A stretch of 64,000 nt of DNA from Diaporthe sp. PMI_573 (lineage: Eukaryota; Ascomycota; Sordariomycetes; Diaporthales; Diaporthaceae). Both the position numbers and the translations under genes were made by a program. This document shows, in pieces, positions 1 through 11,900 of the stretch; position 1 is the first letter of the stretch; each line of letters begins with the position of its first letter. Location: assembly GCA_021399435.1 (NCBI GenBank), contig JAJTUP010000159.1, positions 1 through 64,000 on the forward strand, given 5' to 3'. The notes beneath the pieces are model-generated. The model was not told where the DNA came from. It worked only from the letters and a program-made list of their open reading frames with translations, and did not search any database.

Positions 1-2791
1 TAATAAAAGTATGGATTAAGATGTTTTGGGTAAAGGAGGTATAGAGTTTAGACTTAAGGACGACATTTTGTGGAAGTATATCTTGGTTTGTAAAGGTAGT
101 GTAAATGCCGTGGTTAATAATTAGTTTAGGGCGATTAGCCTTGTACAAGGGATGTAGGGGCTCTTTCTTGCTTTCCTTCTTTTTCTTACCCTTCTTGTTG
201 GGATTCTGGGGAGTGTGGGAGGATATTTTGAAGGGTGAGAGAAGGAAGACGGTGGTGCAGGAGTGTAAGTTGGTTAGGAAAGCTTGTTTGGTGTTCTGAT
301 TAGAGTAAAGATATGGTGCTCTGGGTAGTAGAAAGGTGGTGTTGCAAGGGAAGGTTGAATGGAATTAGTGAAAGAGAGGGGAGGTATTTAAAGGTGCTAG
401 AAAGTGTCTAAGAGGAATAGTAGCCTGGTGATTCACTAACCTTAGCTACTTGTCTGAACGAGCGCTTAGACTACTCTAATATCTAAAGGGAAGCAGAAGG
501 GAAAGAAAGTAACTGATAAATAAAAGTGATTTATAAAGGCAATGCTTTTGTTGGTCTACAAAAACCCCGTGGCACCTAATGCAACCTTTCCTCAAAATCT
601 TTCTAACCGATACCTATAAATCTCTTTTAGCTACTTTCTGGTTTCTAATTAACTATATCTAAAGCCTTTGGTGGTACTAAAGAACTGATTTAGGCAAGAT
701 ATATTACCATTACATTTTATCCTTCTTGTAACCTATAAGCAGCAGAGCTACCTTTTTTATAATACCAACCTCTTTACTTGATTATCTATATAGTATCCTC
801 TAGGGGTATAAGTTTTTTTACTACTTTCCTTATACTTTACTCCTTCTTTTACCACCTACTTAATTTTCTAACACTTCTTACTATATATATAACTGATTAG
901 AAAGCCACTATAAGCGACAGATAGTTGAGAAAAGACAAGTCTAGCCGTTATTCTGGGTCTAATACCTGTATAACTAGGACTTTACAACTTATTTCCTCCT
1001 GTTATAGGTCTCCCAAAGCCTCTTCTAGTGTTTTTTTAGGAGAGACATTTGACCCAAATACCCTAATTTTATCTGTTAAACCTGTTTCTATCACTAATTA
1101 GGTTAACCTTATTATGTAACTATTGTAACTACCTTTCTATAACAATTTTGGTATATAGCTATCTGGTATCTGTTTCTTTAATCTAGTTAATGTCTGAAAT
1201 TATTATAACTTTAGCTATAAGGCTAGTGTAGACCTTTCCTGCAACTTATTTAAGACTTGAATCCTTATATATAAGCTTAAAATTAGGCAAGTTTAGCTAA
1301 TAGAATATAAGGATAGGCCTTTATTCTTTGATATTGATTTTACTATTATAGGAGATTAGGTATAAAAGATGGTTGCTGACTACTTTCTAGGTATTAATAT
1401 GTACTCTAAGCTTTGATTACTATTTGGGTTGTAAAACTTTTTTGGTAAACACTAGGTATACCTGGCTCTAAACTTGGTAGATGCTGAGAGACTCCTGGCT
1501 TAAAATGAGGAGCTTTAAAGTAACTATATCTTGGCCCTAATTAGATAGCAGCTTCTTAACTTTACTAATATTATGTTTATTAATTACTTTATTATTTCTT
1601 ATAATCAGCTAGCCTACCCTGGCTTTAAATAGTTATAACTAATAATAAAGTACTGGTTTATTATTATGCTTATATATATGCCTAGGCACTTTGCCTTTAG
1701 AATCTACGACCGCGCTATTGATTACCTTAGGTCTATCAACAGCTATCTAAATACGATAGAGCAGAGCCTTAACTATAGGAGGATTGTAACTAGCTATAAG
1801 AGCTTTATTAAGGAAGGATGCCTTGGAGTAAAGGAGCCTAAAGTAATTAGAGTTACTGTTTTACTCCAAACAAGCTTTACCAACTATGGTTAGTAGGTAG
1901 CTAACTATATAGCTTTCTTTTTTTAAGAGAATAGGGGAAGGAACGACTAGGAGTTTGGCGACTAGAAGGGCTTGAACTTGACTAAGAATCCTTCTATAAG
2001 GCTCTCTTTTAAAGAGATGGTAGTCTAGATATAGATGTTTATTATTTGATTAGAACTAAATAGACTTAGGTATAGTCTTTAAGAGCCTGTTAATTATTTT
2101 TTAATTAGCCTTGATGATTTCCAAAAAGTAAAGAAGAAGTATGGTCTGATCTCCTAACTAGAACTTATTAAGAAGGAACTATATAATGTAGAGCTTTATA
2201 CAAATCTACCTTAATTACCTGTAAAGTAACTATTAACTAAGATGATTATGAGAGGACTGGAGAACTATGTTAGACGCGTTAATCTATACCGCCTAATTAA
2301 CTACAGGGTCTCTTATACATAATTAGAGCAGCTACTTTTCTTAATAATGAAGCAACTAAGTATAGGAGATAAGCAGTCTTATGTTTGTGTTAAAACAGTT
2401 AGATTATAACTACCTGTTATGAAAACAAGTATAAGGTTTTACTAAATTAACGGACATTAGAGTATAGAGCCTAATAATACTAAGATAGATAATAAACATA
2501 AAGCTTAGCATAATTAGATTAGAGCTTATAATACTTAGGCTTATTGTTACATAACTGCGAGGAATATAATAGATTGGGTCCCGATGCCTGCTATATAGCC
2601 GGAATTTCGCAGATAGGCTTGTATTATTTAAGTATATTTTAAAGACAACACTTAGGAAACTATCAACTAGGTAATAGCTCGGGACTGGTGAGCTGAGTGC
2701 TATAGGGACACGAGAGGGAATTAATCAGAATGGTGGATGAATAGTTTAGTCAACCCTTCTACTCTAGGGAGCAAAGGGCTAGAGAGGGGTA
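1..2791 (+). mobile_element. RIP-degraded repeat, probable body of an LTR retroelement
   Basis: TA-rich sequence with stops in all frames and no intact gene. It runs directly into an LTR-like sequence at 2792 through a purine-rich stretch (around 2765-2789, gggagcaaagggctagagag), which resembles a polypurine tract before a 3' LTR, so the segment is probably the 3' part of a + strand LTR retroelement. A 75-codon open stretch at 1666-1893 is a chance survivor and matches no family I recognise. No catalytic motif is legible, so assignment to Gypsy or Copia is not possible by eye. Confidence 0.4.
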
Positions 2792-3110
2792 TGTTACGGG
2801 GTATAGTGTTTTACATAGCTAGTATAATGAATTTTTCTTGGCTATCCGTACTATAAGTACTAGACATGCTTCTGTTCCTCTTGAGGGCTGAAGTAATAAT
2901 TTAACTTATTTTTCTATTATTATTATTTGATAACCTGTGATATTGTCTGATTAGAACCTAATTACTACTTTTATTGCCTTTGTGGCCTTTCTAGCCCTTT
3001 TTTATTATCTCTTCTTTCTTTGTGTTAGAGCCCTCTAGTAGTTTCCTTTCTCTTGCTTAGAGGGGCTAGCAGAACGCGCACCTATGCTTGGCTTGGTGTC
3101 TACGTTTTTA
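2792..3110 (+). repeat. LTR, first copy of the TGTTACGGGG family
   Basis: About 319 bp starting TGTTACGGGGTA. It is collinear with 59411-59726, differing mainly by C/T and G/A changes (for example cacagct/catagct-type transitions), as expected after RIP. It is preceded by a purine-rich tract, so here it probably serves as a 3' LTR. The right end is uncertain by a few bases because the two copies diverge after ...acgttttta. No convincing target duplication is visible. Confidence 0.65.
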
Positions 3111-3235
3111 ATAACTATAAACTTTTTAATACTGCCGCCCTGCTGCGGCTACTGTCTGTTTTATTTATAGTAATAGATATTTACTTTTTAGTTTTACTAT
3201 AAGAATTAAATTGTATTATTTAGCAGGTTATAGGC

Positions 3236-3428
3236 TGTAATGGGCTCTACACTAAGCACGATGGTTTGGTAAACTGGGAAGGCTAATATGTATATTAGAT
3301 GTAGGTCTGGTGTAAGACTGATTCTTGCCCCCCTCTAGTCTGAGATATAGGGGCTTCGGGCCCCTTTTAAGAAAGCCCTTATAGAAGCCACGCCAGGGCT
3401 TTTGCGTGGTTTCTACCCGGTTGTTATA
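3236..3428 (-). repeat. Gypsy LTR (3' LTR of the minus-strand element)
   Basis: 193 bp, pairs with 11709-11900. It is the more mutated of the two, with mostly C-to-T and G-to-A differences, for example ggtttggtaaac against ggtccggtgaac. Confidence 0.85.
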
Positions 3429-5539
3429 ATTATACCTTCCCCCCTGGAGGCCCGTCTTCAGGCTGCTTTTATATAACATTTAGGCCGGCTTCTATCACGG
3501 CTTTTACAGGCACCTTTAAGTTACTATACCTAGTAAGTCACTAAACCTTCTAAACTTATATACAACCTCTTTGGCGCTGTATAGGCTAGGTAACATGGTT
3601 TAAATAACTCGCCCTTTAGGCTACTTTTAATCTCTTTCTCTCTCCAACCTTTAACCTACTTAAAGCTCTCGCAGCAGCTTTCTTTTTCTCTCTCTTTAGG
3701 GTACTTTTAAAGATCTTTCTTCTTAACATTACCCTTATTATTATTACTATATCTGACTCGTCTTTCTATAGCTTTTCGCCTAACCAACAGCTAGGTAGGG
3801 AGTCTTTCTCTCCTAAGGAGTCTCGTAATTAGACTGAGTTATAGGTATCTTTATCAGGTATTACTCGCTCTACTTTATAGCCCCTTTATAGGTATATGGC
3901 TCTTTCTTCCTTTTATTCCCCTTCTCCTAACCCTTTTATCCTTTTAGACTCTTTACGTTTATCCCCTACGTAAAGCTTAGGTAGCCTGTCTAGAGGGTAC
4001 CCTGCCTTATCAGGTTTAAATCTTAAGGGGACTGGTAGTAATTGTACTAGTCTTATTTCTAAATCTCTTGCTACCTCTTTCTCTATAGAGCTGTCCTCCT
4101 TTAAATTAAGCAACACTTTAATAGTAATTTAAGGTAGGTCCTCTAAGGTGGCTAGTAAGTAGCGTGCCCCTATTCTATAAATCCTTTAAACTTGTTATAA
4201 GGTAGTTATAAGTATTACCTCTTTATTAGAGGATCTAAGAAAGAGTAGGCCCCTAAAAGTGCCTTAAACTTTCCGGAATCTTTCTACCTTAACTACGGAG
4301 TATATATAGTTATACACGCCTATTAAGGCCGTTAGGTATATAATGCCTTCTAGTTAGTAGCGTATTTCCGATAGCCTTATAGATGTTGTTTGATTCTTGC
4401 ACAACCTATCTAGGCAGGATAAAAGGGTATAGTCTTAGAGTCGGGCGATTTAGTTTTAAGCTTTCTATAAGGCCTGTATACGTAGCTTTCTAAAGAAAGC
4501 AGAGGAAAATATACCCTCTTTATAAAAGGATATATTCTATATAGTGATTAATTTAGGAAGCTTTTAGTGTAATTAATGTATTAAAAAGTATTACTCGCCC
4601 TATATAATAGTAAGCATTCTTTTCTCTATTTATCTTAATTTTATTAACTATCCTATAGTAATTTTCTAATTATTAAATTAATTACTAACCTCTATCTTAC
4701 AAGGGCTCTTTTGTAGGAAATCGCCTAGATTATAGACCCTATGCTTTTAATAATATAAGAGAATTAGCTGTTAATTTTATGGCTTTGCCTGGCCCAAACC
4801 CTAATAAACCTATCTACAAATAGCCCTAGTAGTACTTTAGTATTCCGAAAGATGGTAGAGAATTCTAAATATAAGGGTAGTTTACGAGGAGATAAGGAGA
4901 AGAAATAAATTAAGGTTATAAATATAAGTTTCCTATACTTTAAGATAATATTGTATACTAAGCTATTTAGAAATTAGCCATTATAGAGGCCAGTATCTTT
5001 TAGTTACAAGCCCTGGCTAATTTATACCTACTTTATCTAGTAAAGTTTGGGTTGGCTAACTCGGTAGACGATTTTTGTAAGAAGATTTTAAGGGATTTGG
5101 TTAATATTTGTTGTGGTATGTTGTGTGTGGTTTTAGCTGATAATGGGTTTCTGGTCTAGTACGGCTTGGTTTAGGGGTTTCTCTTGGAGGTTTTGTGGGT
5201 TATAGATGATGCTTTTAGAGCCTGGCTGGAGGGTTTTCTACTATTACTGTAGGAGATGATGTATGGGATGTAGACGGCTTTTTTCCTGTAATTACTAGGA
5301 GATATAGTAGCTTGGTAATTTGTGTTAGTGGAGAGGGTTTGGTTTTTTAGAGTAGGATAATAATATCTTTGTGTTATCTTTTTAAGGATTTTTTTAGTCC
5401 CCTTTTAACCTAGACATTTCTAAGGTTATTTGCATTAAATTCTAATATATTGATTTTTTAAACCTTCTTTCTTATTTACTTATATCTTGTAGCCTTTTAT
5501 TAGGCCTTTATCTAATAATATTTTCCTTATATTAGGCTA

Positions 5540-5690
5540 GTATTGGCTTTATCAGCTACTCTTTTAGCGTTTATTAGACTAGCATTGGCTTTATCAGCTA
5601 GTTATCTAGTACTTATTAAAATATCCTTAAGTTTATCAGCTAGTTATCTGGTACTTATTGAAACATTATTAAGTCTATCCTAGCTCTCAC
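5540..5690. repeat. Degenerate tandem repeat, ~50 bp unit
   Basis: About three imperfect units containing tttatcagctagttatctrg followed by tacttatt. It lies inside the degraded Gypsy element. Origin unknown; it may be an expansion of a non-coding or chromodomain-proximal part of the element. Confidence 0.55.
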
Positions 5691-8099
5691 AAGCCTGTTA
5701 TTTACTTATATTATAGCTGCTTTTTGTAGTTTTTATTAGTCTAGTTTTGGGCCCTTTTTTAGTTTTACTTTAGCCCTTTCCCTTTTTAGTACTTTATAAT
5801 GGTTTTATCTGCTAATATTTTGTCTTCTGGCATCTATAAGTTATATTTACTAGGCTATTTTTTCTACTTTACTAAATAGTATATAGTGTCCTTAATCTCC
5901 TGGTAGTCTTAGACCTTTTCTAGCTCCTATTCTACTTGTTTATCCTCTAAGTCTAGTAGATTTAAGATGCCCTCTATTAGGTTCTTTAAGTTTCTTACTA
6001 TCTAAGGCTCTAGCTAGCTTACATAGTAAATATAGTATATTTATAAGTACTTTTCCGGAAGGGTTAGACTATAAGCCTGTTTACTTATTTAAGACATAAT
6101 TCTAAATAGGCTGACCCTTTATAAAGCAAGCTTTCTGTTTTTTAGGAGTAGATACTTAGTTATTAGCAATACCTATTGGCCAATCTTAAATTATATAGGT
6201 TAGTATTAATTGTTATAATTTCAGACCTATATCTTAACTACCTATTTCTAGTTCTTCTTGTAATTTATTTAAATTTACTAAAGTTTCTCTATATATTTCT
6301 TAACTACTGGTACCTCTCTTTAAGAGATACTATCTTTAGTGGGCCATTTATTATATAGAATAATAAAAGACGGTTTGTAGCTAAAGAGAGCTTTAAACAG
6401 GCTTATTTTAATTATAGTGCTTTGTATTAAATTATATACAAAGAATATAGTATATAATAGGTTTGGCTAGTTCTAGACGTTTTCTACCATAAATACCCTT
6501 AAATATTATTCTAAGGTTTGGTTTATTCTTTCTATTTATCTATTACCCTACAGGTAGTAAGTAGTAGTATATTGGGTTTTAATCCTACTTAGCTAGCAAA
6601 GTATCTTTTAGAATTTACTGGTAAAGGTCGTGCCTCTATTAGTTATAATTCCCTTAGGTAGTCCCCATTTATACTCAATCTCCCTATAGAAGATTTCAAC
6701 TAGTTTAGCAATATTTATTATTATATTTATTATAATAAAGAAACTTATTTTAGTATAACAATCTATTATAACTAAAATTATATCTACTTCCTTGTTATCT
6801 TTAATAATAGTTAGAAGTTTAGTGATAAAGTCTATACTAAGTTTTTATATAGGGCCTAATAAAATCAATAAAAAAGTAAGCTCTCTATACAGGTAATAAT
6901 ATAGTATAGATATATATTAGTATATTATATAAGAGTATACATAGTTTGCAACAAAGGTCCTTAAGCCCGGCTAGTAAAAATGTCTTTTGACCAGGATTTA
7001 TATCTATATCTACCTCTAGTATTGGCTTAGCGGCTTATTATAGTAGGTTTATAGAATCTTCTATCACAAAGCTTCTTATTCTGATATATATATATATCTC
7101 TTCTAGTATAGTAGTCTGTCTTAGAACTTATAATTAAAACTATTTAAAATAGTATTGTTTAAAGATTTTATCCTTTTAATAATAGCCTAAATCTTAAGGT
7201 CTTCCTTTTAGGCTTTGTATATTAAATCTAATAGCGAAAAGTAGAGCCCTTAGTATATTATACCTATATTACCAACACATACCCGGGCCCAGACTCTTGT
7301 TATAAACTGCCCTTATAGGGGAGCCGCAGACTTAAGCCAACGCTCTATTAGTAAGGAATCAAGTTTTAAGACCTCTTATACTTTGGTACTTCTAACTGTA
7401 GCCTTAAACTAGGCCTGCTGTTGGTCTTCTGGATAGAATTGTGAGTCTTTCTTAATAGCCGCAACTATCTTTAATTTTAGAGTTAGGATCCAACTTAAAT
7501 TCAGAGGCTTTTCTTCTAATATATAGTTAGGCCTTCTCAATAGGCTATCTACCAGGTTTATTCTCTCAAAACAATATTTAATAGTAAAATTAAACCCGGC
7601 TAAATATATAAGCCATTAAACCTGCTTTTATATTAATTCTTTTTGTTTTATAAAGTTACAGAGATTGTTATAATTAAAAAGAACTATAACCAGCTTTTGT
7701 ACCCCTTTAAAATACTGTCGCTAGTACTTAAAGCTCTTAACTATAGCACTTAGCTCTTTATTATAAGTTATCTAGTAGAGCTTAGCTTTTAAAAACTTTT
7801 TTAACTAGAAAGCAATTAGATACTATTAGGATTTATTCTTGTCTTAATATTGCTGTAAAATTATAGATGCAGCAACTTTATTTAATACATTATACTTAAT
7901 TTATATAGAGAGCATAGAGTTATAATGTTAGAAAAGAGGCGCCTATTGGAATCTTATTTTAAGCTCTTTAAAGACCCTTTGTATTTTAATATTTTCTAGG
8001 GCTAAGAGATTAATTTTTCCTAGTTTTTAGCTATATTATATCTCTTTTAATTGTTTGTTAAGTAGTTGTATAATTTTTAAGTAATCCTTAATAAATCTT

Positions 8100-9130
8100 T
8101 GGTAAAAGTTGTAGAAACCTAAGAATATTTAAATATTACGGTAGGTAGTTGGTATTAGCCATTTTTAGATAGTCCTAATTTTATCGGGGTCTATTTAGAC
8201 TCTCTTTCTTTTAACTAAAAATCCTAAAAACTTAATCTTTTTTTAAAAGAAGCAGCATTTTTTAATATTGCTATATAACTCTATTGTTATAAGATAATCT
8301 ATAATCGTTTATATATACTCCTTGTACTCTTCTTTACTTCCTAAAAAAATCAAAATATTGTCTAAATAAATAATTGTATAGACATTAATATAATTTCTCA
8401 AGACTTTTATAATAAAAGATTAAAATATAGCTGGGGTATTGGTTAATTTAAACGGCACTACTTTAAATTTATAATGACTATATTATATATAAAAAGCTGT
8501 CTTTTATTTTGTTAAACGGAAACGCTCGTGTAGGCGCTGCACGTAGGGAGTTACCCTAGACTTCACGTAGGGAGTTACCCTAGACTTGGCACTTTTTCGG
8601 CTAAGTGCCTATGTGGCGTGCGCGGCGGCAGATGAGTTTGGTGGCCGTGAGTCGATTTTTTGGGCTATTGTAAGACCCTAACTTCGTACCTCTGCATTCC
8701 CCTTATTCCTTACCTAAAAAGCATGTAACCTAGTTCATTAGATAGCCTGATTTCTGAAGTTTATCTGTATTTAGTTTGGTTACTATCAGGGTTAGGGTTG
8801 GCTGGTTATTTAAAGCCAAAGATAGTGGGTCCGAGGGCCAAATTTTCCGGCCTCCCTATCTGCGCACCAGAGCCAACCACAGCGTGCCCAGGGTTGAGAC
8901 GATGTCGGAGGGACTGTGAGGAGGGCTGACAGAAGCCCACTCAAATTTAATGCAAAGTTGTCCGAACCATTCTCAATCGTCCCAACAAGACCTCAGTGCA
9001 CCCTACTGCTACCTGACTCCCATTCGATCCACCAACCTTCAGATATTTATTACCCTCTTAGATGTAAATTTAATAATATATATCTGTTAAATTAATTTTA
9101 GAAAAGTACTATATGCCTAATAATTAATTT
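8100..9130 (-). pseudogene. Gypsy reverse transcriptase relic
   Basis: Reading the minus strand and skipping 8510-9043, the order is INLHLRG / KTAF / SHYKFKVVPFKLTNTPA / IYLDNILIFLGS / KKCCFF / KIKFLGFLVKR, the canonical Gypsy RT order (palm motif, YxDD loop, thumb). The second catalytic Asp is now Asn (D-to-N, a G-to-A change typical of RIP) and stops are frequent. The original frame is recoverable only across the inserted repeat, which shows the repeat came after the element. Confidence 0.8.
8510..9043 (+). mobile_element. ~515-bp repeat family, copy 1 (MITE or solo-LTR-like)
   Basis: Begins TGTTAAACGGAAACGC and ends CTAACCTTCAGA-like (here accaaccttcaga). It is flanked by a perfect 5-bp target duplication, TATTT (8505-8509 and 9044-9048). 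It interrupts the Gypsy reverse transcriptase and is oriented +. Length is 534 bp because a 24-bp block (cacgtagggagttaccctag...) is tandemly duplicated at about 8547-8594. It has no coding capacity and carries two telomere-like TTAGGG units internally. Confidence 0.9.
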
Positions 9131-10401
9131 AATATTTTCGAAACTAGTAGTAAAGAATACTGATTTTTTATTATTACTTTATTAAGAGCTCTATAGTTAA
9201 TATAGAGCTAAAGGGTTTTGTTTTTTTTTGGTGTAAATAAAACTAATGTATTAGCGAGACTTTTGCTATAGGCAATTTGTCCTAACTTTAAACTTTTTTA
9301 AGCCATTTTCTTAAAACCTTGAGTTTTGTTAATAAGAGTAGGCGTAGAGGTAGAAAAGGAGGTAAAGTTTTCTTCTTTAGATTTATTGTGTGATCTGCCT
9401 TTTTCTTTAGTAGTAGCTTCTTGGCTCTGGCTTTAATAAAAAATGTCTTTATTCTTGCTAATTGTAGGTATATTTAAGACAGATCTAGAGGCGGTTTCTC
9501 CTCTTTGTCTATCTCTCGGGGCTTCTATTAAGTACTCTTCTCTTTTTCCCTTATACTAAAAGGTTTAGCTGTAGGAAAGATTGTATAATAATAGGAGACC
9601 TTTCCCTAATTTCTTATAAAAGACTTTATAGTTTATTCTACTATATAAATTTTGTTCTGTTAAAGCTATTAATTTTTTAGACGGCTTTTAAGCCCTATTT
9701 GAAAATATTTTAAATCTGGGGTACCTAAGAGTAAAATAGATTTTGATTAATTCTTTTAGATTGTAATATAATCTTATGTCTTCTTTCTTTAATTTCCAAA
9801 ATAATCTTTAAGTAATAAGGAAACCCAATAAACACTATAAATAAGGACCTTACTTTCTTAGATTCTTACTATAGGTACTAATAACTTTATAGATAATTTA
9901 AGACTAAACTTTTTGATAAAAGAAATACTAATTAGGTCTACTTGTGCTTATATATTTAGATTAATCTTGATATGTTTTTAACTGTGCTTTGTGGCTACTT
10001 TGTTGGAGATTGTAAATGTCTTTTGGACCTCTACTGTCTCTTTTTTTACTTCTAAGTGTAGTTACTAGTCCTTTTTCTTTACCTCTAATACTGTTTCTGT
10101 GAGTGGTTGAGAGGTATCTTAGTTCCCTCTTTCTTGGTTTTAATCTTAATAGCCTTTAGACTGATAGTTGCCGTGGCCTTATACTTGATTTACTAATGCT
10201 GTGGTTTCTGCCGGTATTAGGTAGTCTGGAGAGTAGTGGTAGGTGCTTCTATACCTGTAGTATGTAGTTGTGTTGCCTGTTTTATCTAGAGGATTTAGCT
10301 TTAGGGTTGCTTTGGAGGTACTTTCCTGAGCGTTTTAATTTGGCTGGGTGTAAGAATCTCTGGTTCTTAATTCTTAGCCTCTTTCTTGGCCTTGCTGCTG
10401 T

Positions 10402-10809
10402 CAGAGTATTGACACGATATATACAAAATATATACAACTTTTTAAACACGTTTTAAAATATATTAGGATTTTTTAATACTTATAAAGATAATATTATCTT
10501 AAATTTCGAAAGAAGCGCTATCTAATGATATATTTTTCTTAGGGATAGAGTTATTACGTAATGCTATAGACAGGGGTAACATTTGTATATATTTTGTATA
10601 TATTTCTCTTCAAATTTCCTTAATTTTTACCCCCCTGTAAAAACCTCTTTACCTTACCCCTAACCCTAAAAAAACTATATATTAAATTCCTTTAGAGTAT
10701 TTAAATTAGGGTTTCTTATATTAGTTAAGCTTTAAAATTATTATTTAAGAAGTTATTAAGGTTTTAAAAAAGTGTATATCTAAAATGTATATATTTTGTC
10801 ACAACTCTG
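10402..10809. mobile_element. hAT-type MITE
   Basis: 408 bp with terminal inverted repeats CAGAGTATTGACAC...ATATATACA on the left and the complement of CAGAGTTGTGACAA...ATATATACA on the right (20 of 24 positions match). It is flanked by a perfect 8-bp target duplication, GCTGCTGT (10394-10401 and 10810-10817). An 8-bp duplication with ends starting CAGAG is characteristic of the hAT superfamily. The interior is AT-rich and non-coding, so it would need a transposase in trans. It sits inside the gag-side part of the degraded Gypsy element. Confidence 0.88.
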
Positions 10810-11708
10810 GCTGCTGTGGATAATTTTGAGTTCTACCCTATATATTTAAAGCGCTTTCTGAAGGGCTTCCCTCTTGTCCTCTCTTATTAGGGGTTCTGTT
10901 AATTTCCCTCTTTCTTGGGCCTACCTCCTTATACTTTCTCTTTCTTATCTTTTCTGGGGTACTAACCTAGATTGCTTGGGCAACTCTGACTATCTTGTCT
11001 CTGGTCTCTAGTATACTGAGGGTATATTTTGTTTGAATTTCTAACAATATTTATTTTAATAGCTTCAAGAGATAAAATTTAGCCCTTAAGCTGTTACTCC
11101 TTATTTTCTATTCTAATTCTAATGTTTTAAGATACTGGTAGAAGGTTTATGGGTCTTGGTTTTCTTATTGGTAGGCAGTATTGATTAAGCTTTAAATAAT
11201 GCCTAATATACCTTGGGGATTCTTTTTAAAATTAGAGCTAAAAGTTTTAAACTTGTCCTACTTGTAATAGTTGAAGATAGACTTGTCTTCTTTTCTCAAG
11301 GACTTTATATAAGTATCCTAACGGTTTTAGTATTCTTTCTCAATATAGTCTAATGTATGTATTACTTTTGTCTTGTTGTTATAGGGGGTTTGTAGTTATA
11401 AGATATAGGCCCTTTCTAGGTCTATTATCTAGCTATTATATTACTAAAGGGTATAGGCTATAGGTAGTGAAGTAATATTGGCTAGCTTTAAGTTTTTTAG
11501 CTTAATTTTGATAGTTGTTTAAGCTGCTTCTAGAGTGTTAATTCTCTGTTAAAGTAGTTAATTATGTTCCTGTTCTTATGCTAGGGTATTATTGAGCTAA
11601 AGTGTTTCCGAGCTGCCCTTGGCATTGTCGTGACTTCCTTGGGATCTTTCCCTTTTTTTACCGGTCTTTGGTAGCATTATGGGTAGTGCGTAGAAGAAGA
11701 ATTAGAAT

Positions 11709-11900
11709 TGTAATGGGCTTTGTACTAGGCACGATGGTCCGGTGAACTGGGAAGGCCAATATGTGTATTAGGTGTAGGTTTGGTGTAAGACTGATTCTTG
11801 CCCCCCTCCAGTCTGAGACGTGGGGACTTCGGGCCCCTTTTAAGAGGGCCTTCGCGGGGCCACGCCGGGGCTTCCGCGTGGCTTCCGCCCGGTCGTTACA
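11709..11900 (-). repeat. Gypsy LTR (5' LTR of the minus-strand element)
   Basis: 192 bp, TGTAATGGGC...GGTCGTTACA, less mutated than its partner at 3236-3428. It is followed by caggc, the better-preserved half of the target duplication. Confidence 0.88.

Larger units (their letters stand above)
3236..11900 (-). mobile_element. Gypsy/Ty3 LTR retrotransposon, RIP-inactivated, with two later insertions
   Basis: Direct LTRs of 193 bp (3236-3428) and 192 bp (11709-11900), both TGTAATGGGC...GTTRTAWA-like, bound the element. The flanks are taggc (3231-3235) and caggc (11901-11905), a 5-bp target duplication with one C-to-T change. Minus-strand translation of about 8100-9130 shows relics of the Gypsy reverse transcriptase: KTAF then HYKFKVVPFKLTNTPA (family pattern YGHYE..VMPFGLTNAPA), IYLDNILIF for the YLDD catalytic site near 8356-8378, then KIKFLGFLV. 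Integrase-like sequence follows toward 5.8-7 kb. Every frame carries many stops, so nothing is functional. A ~515-bp repeat interrupts the reverse transcriptase and a hAT MITE interrupts the gag side. Confidence 0.85.
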
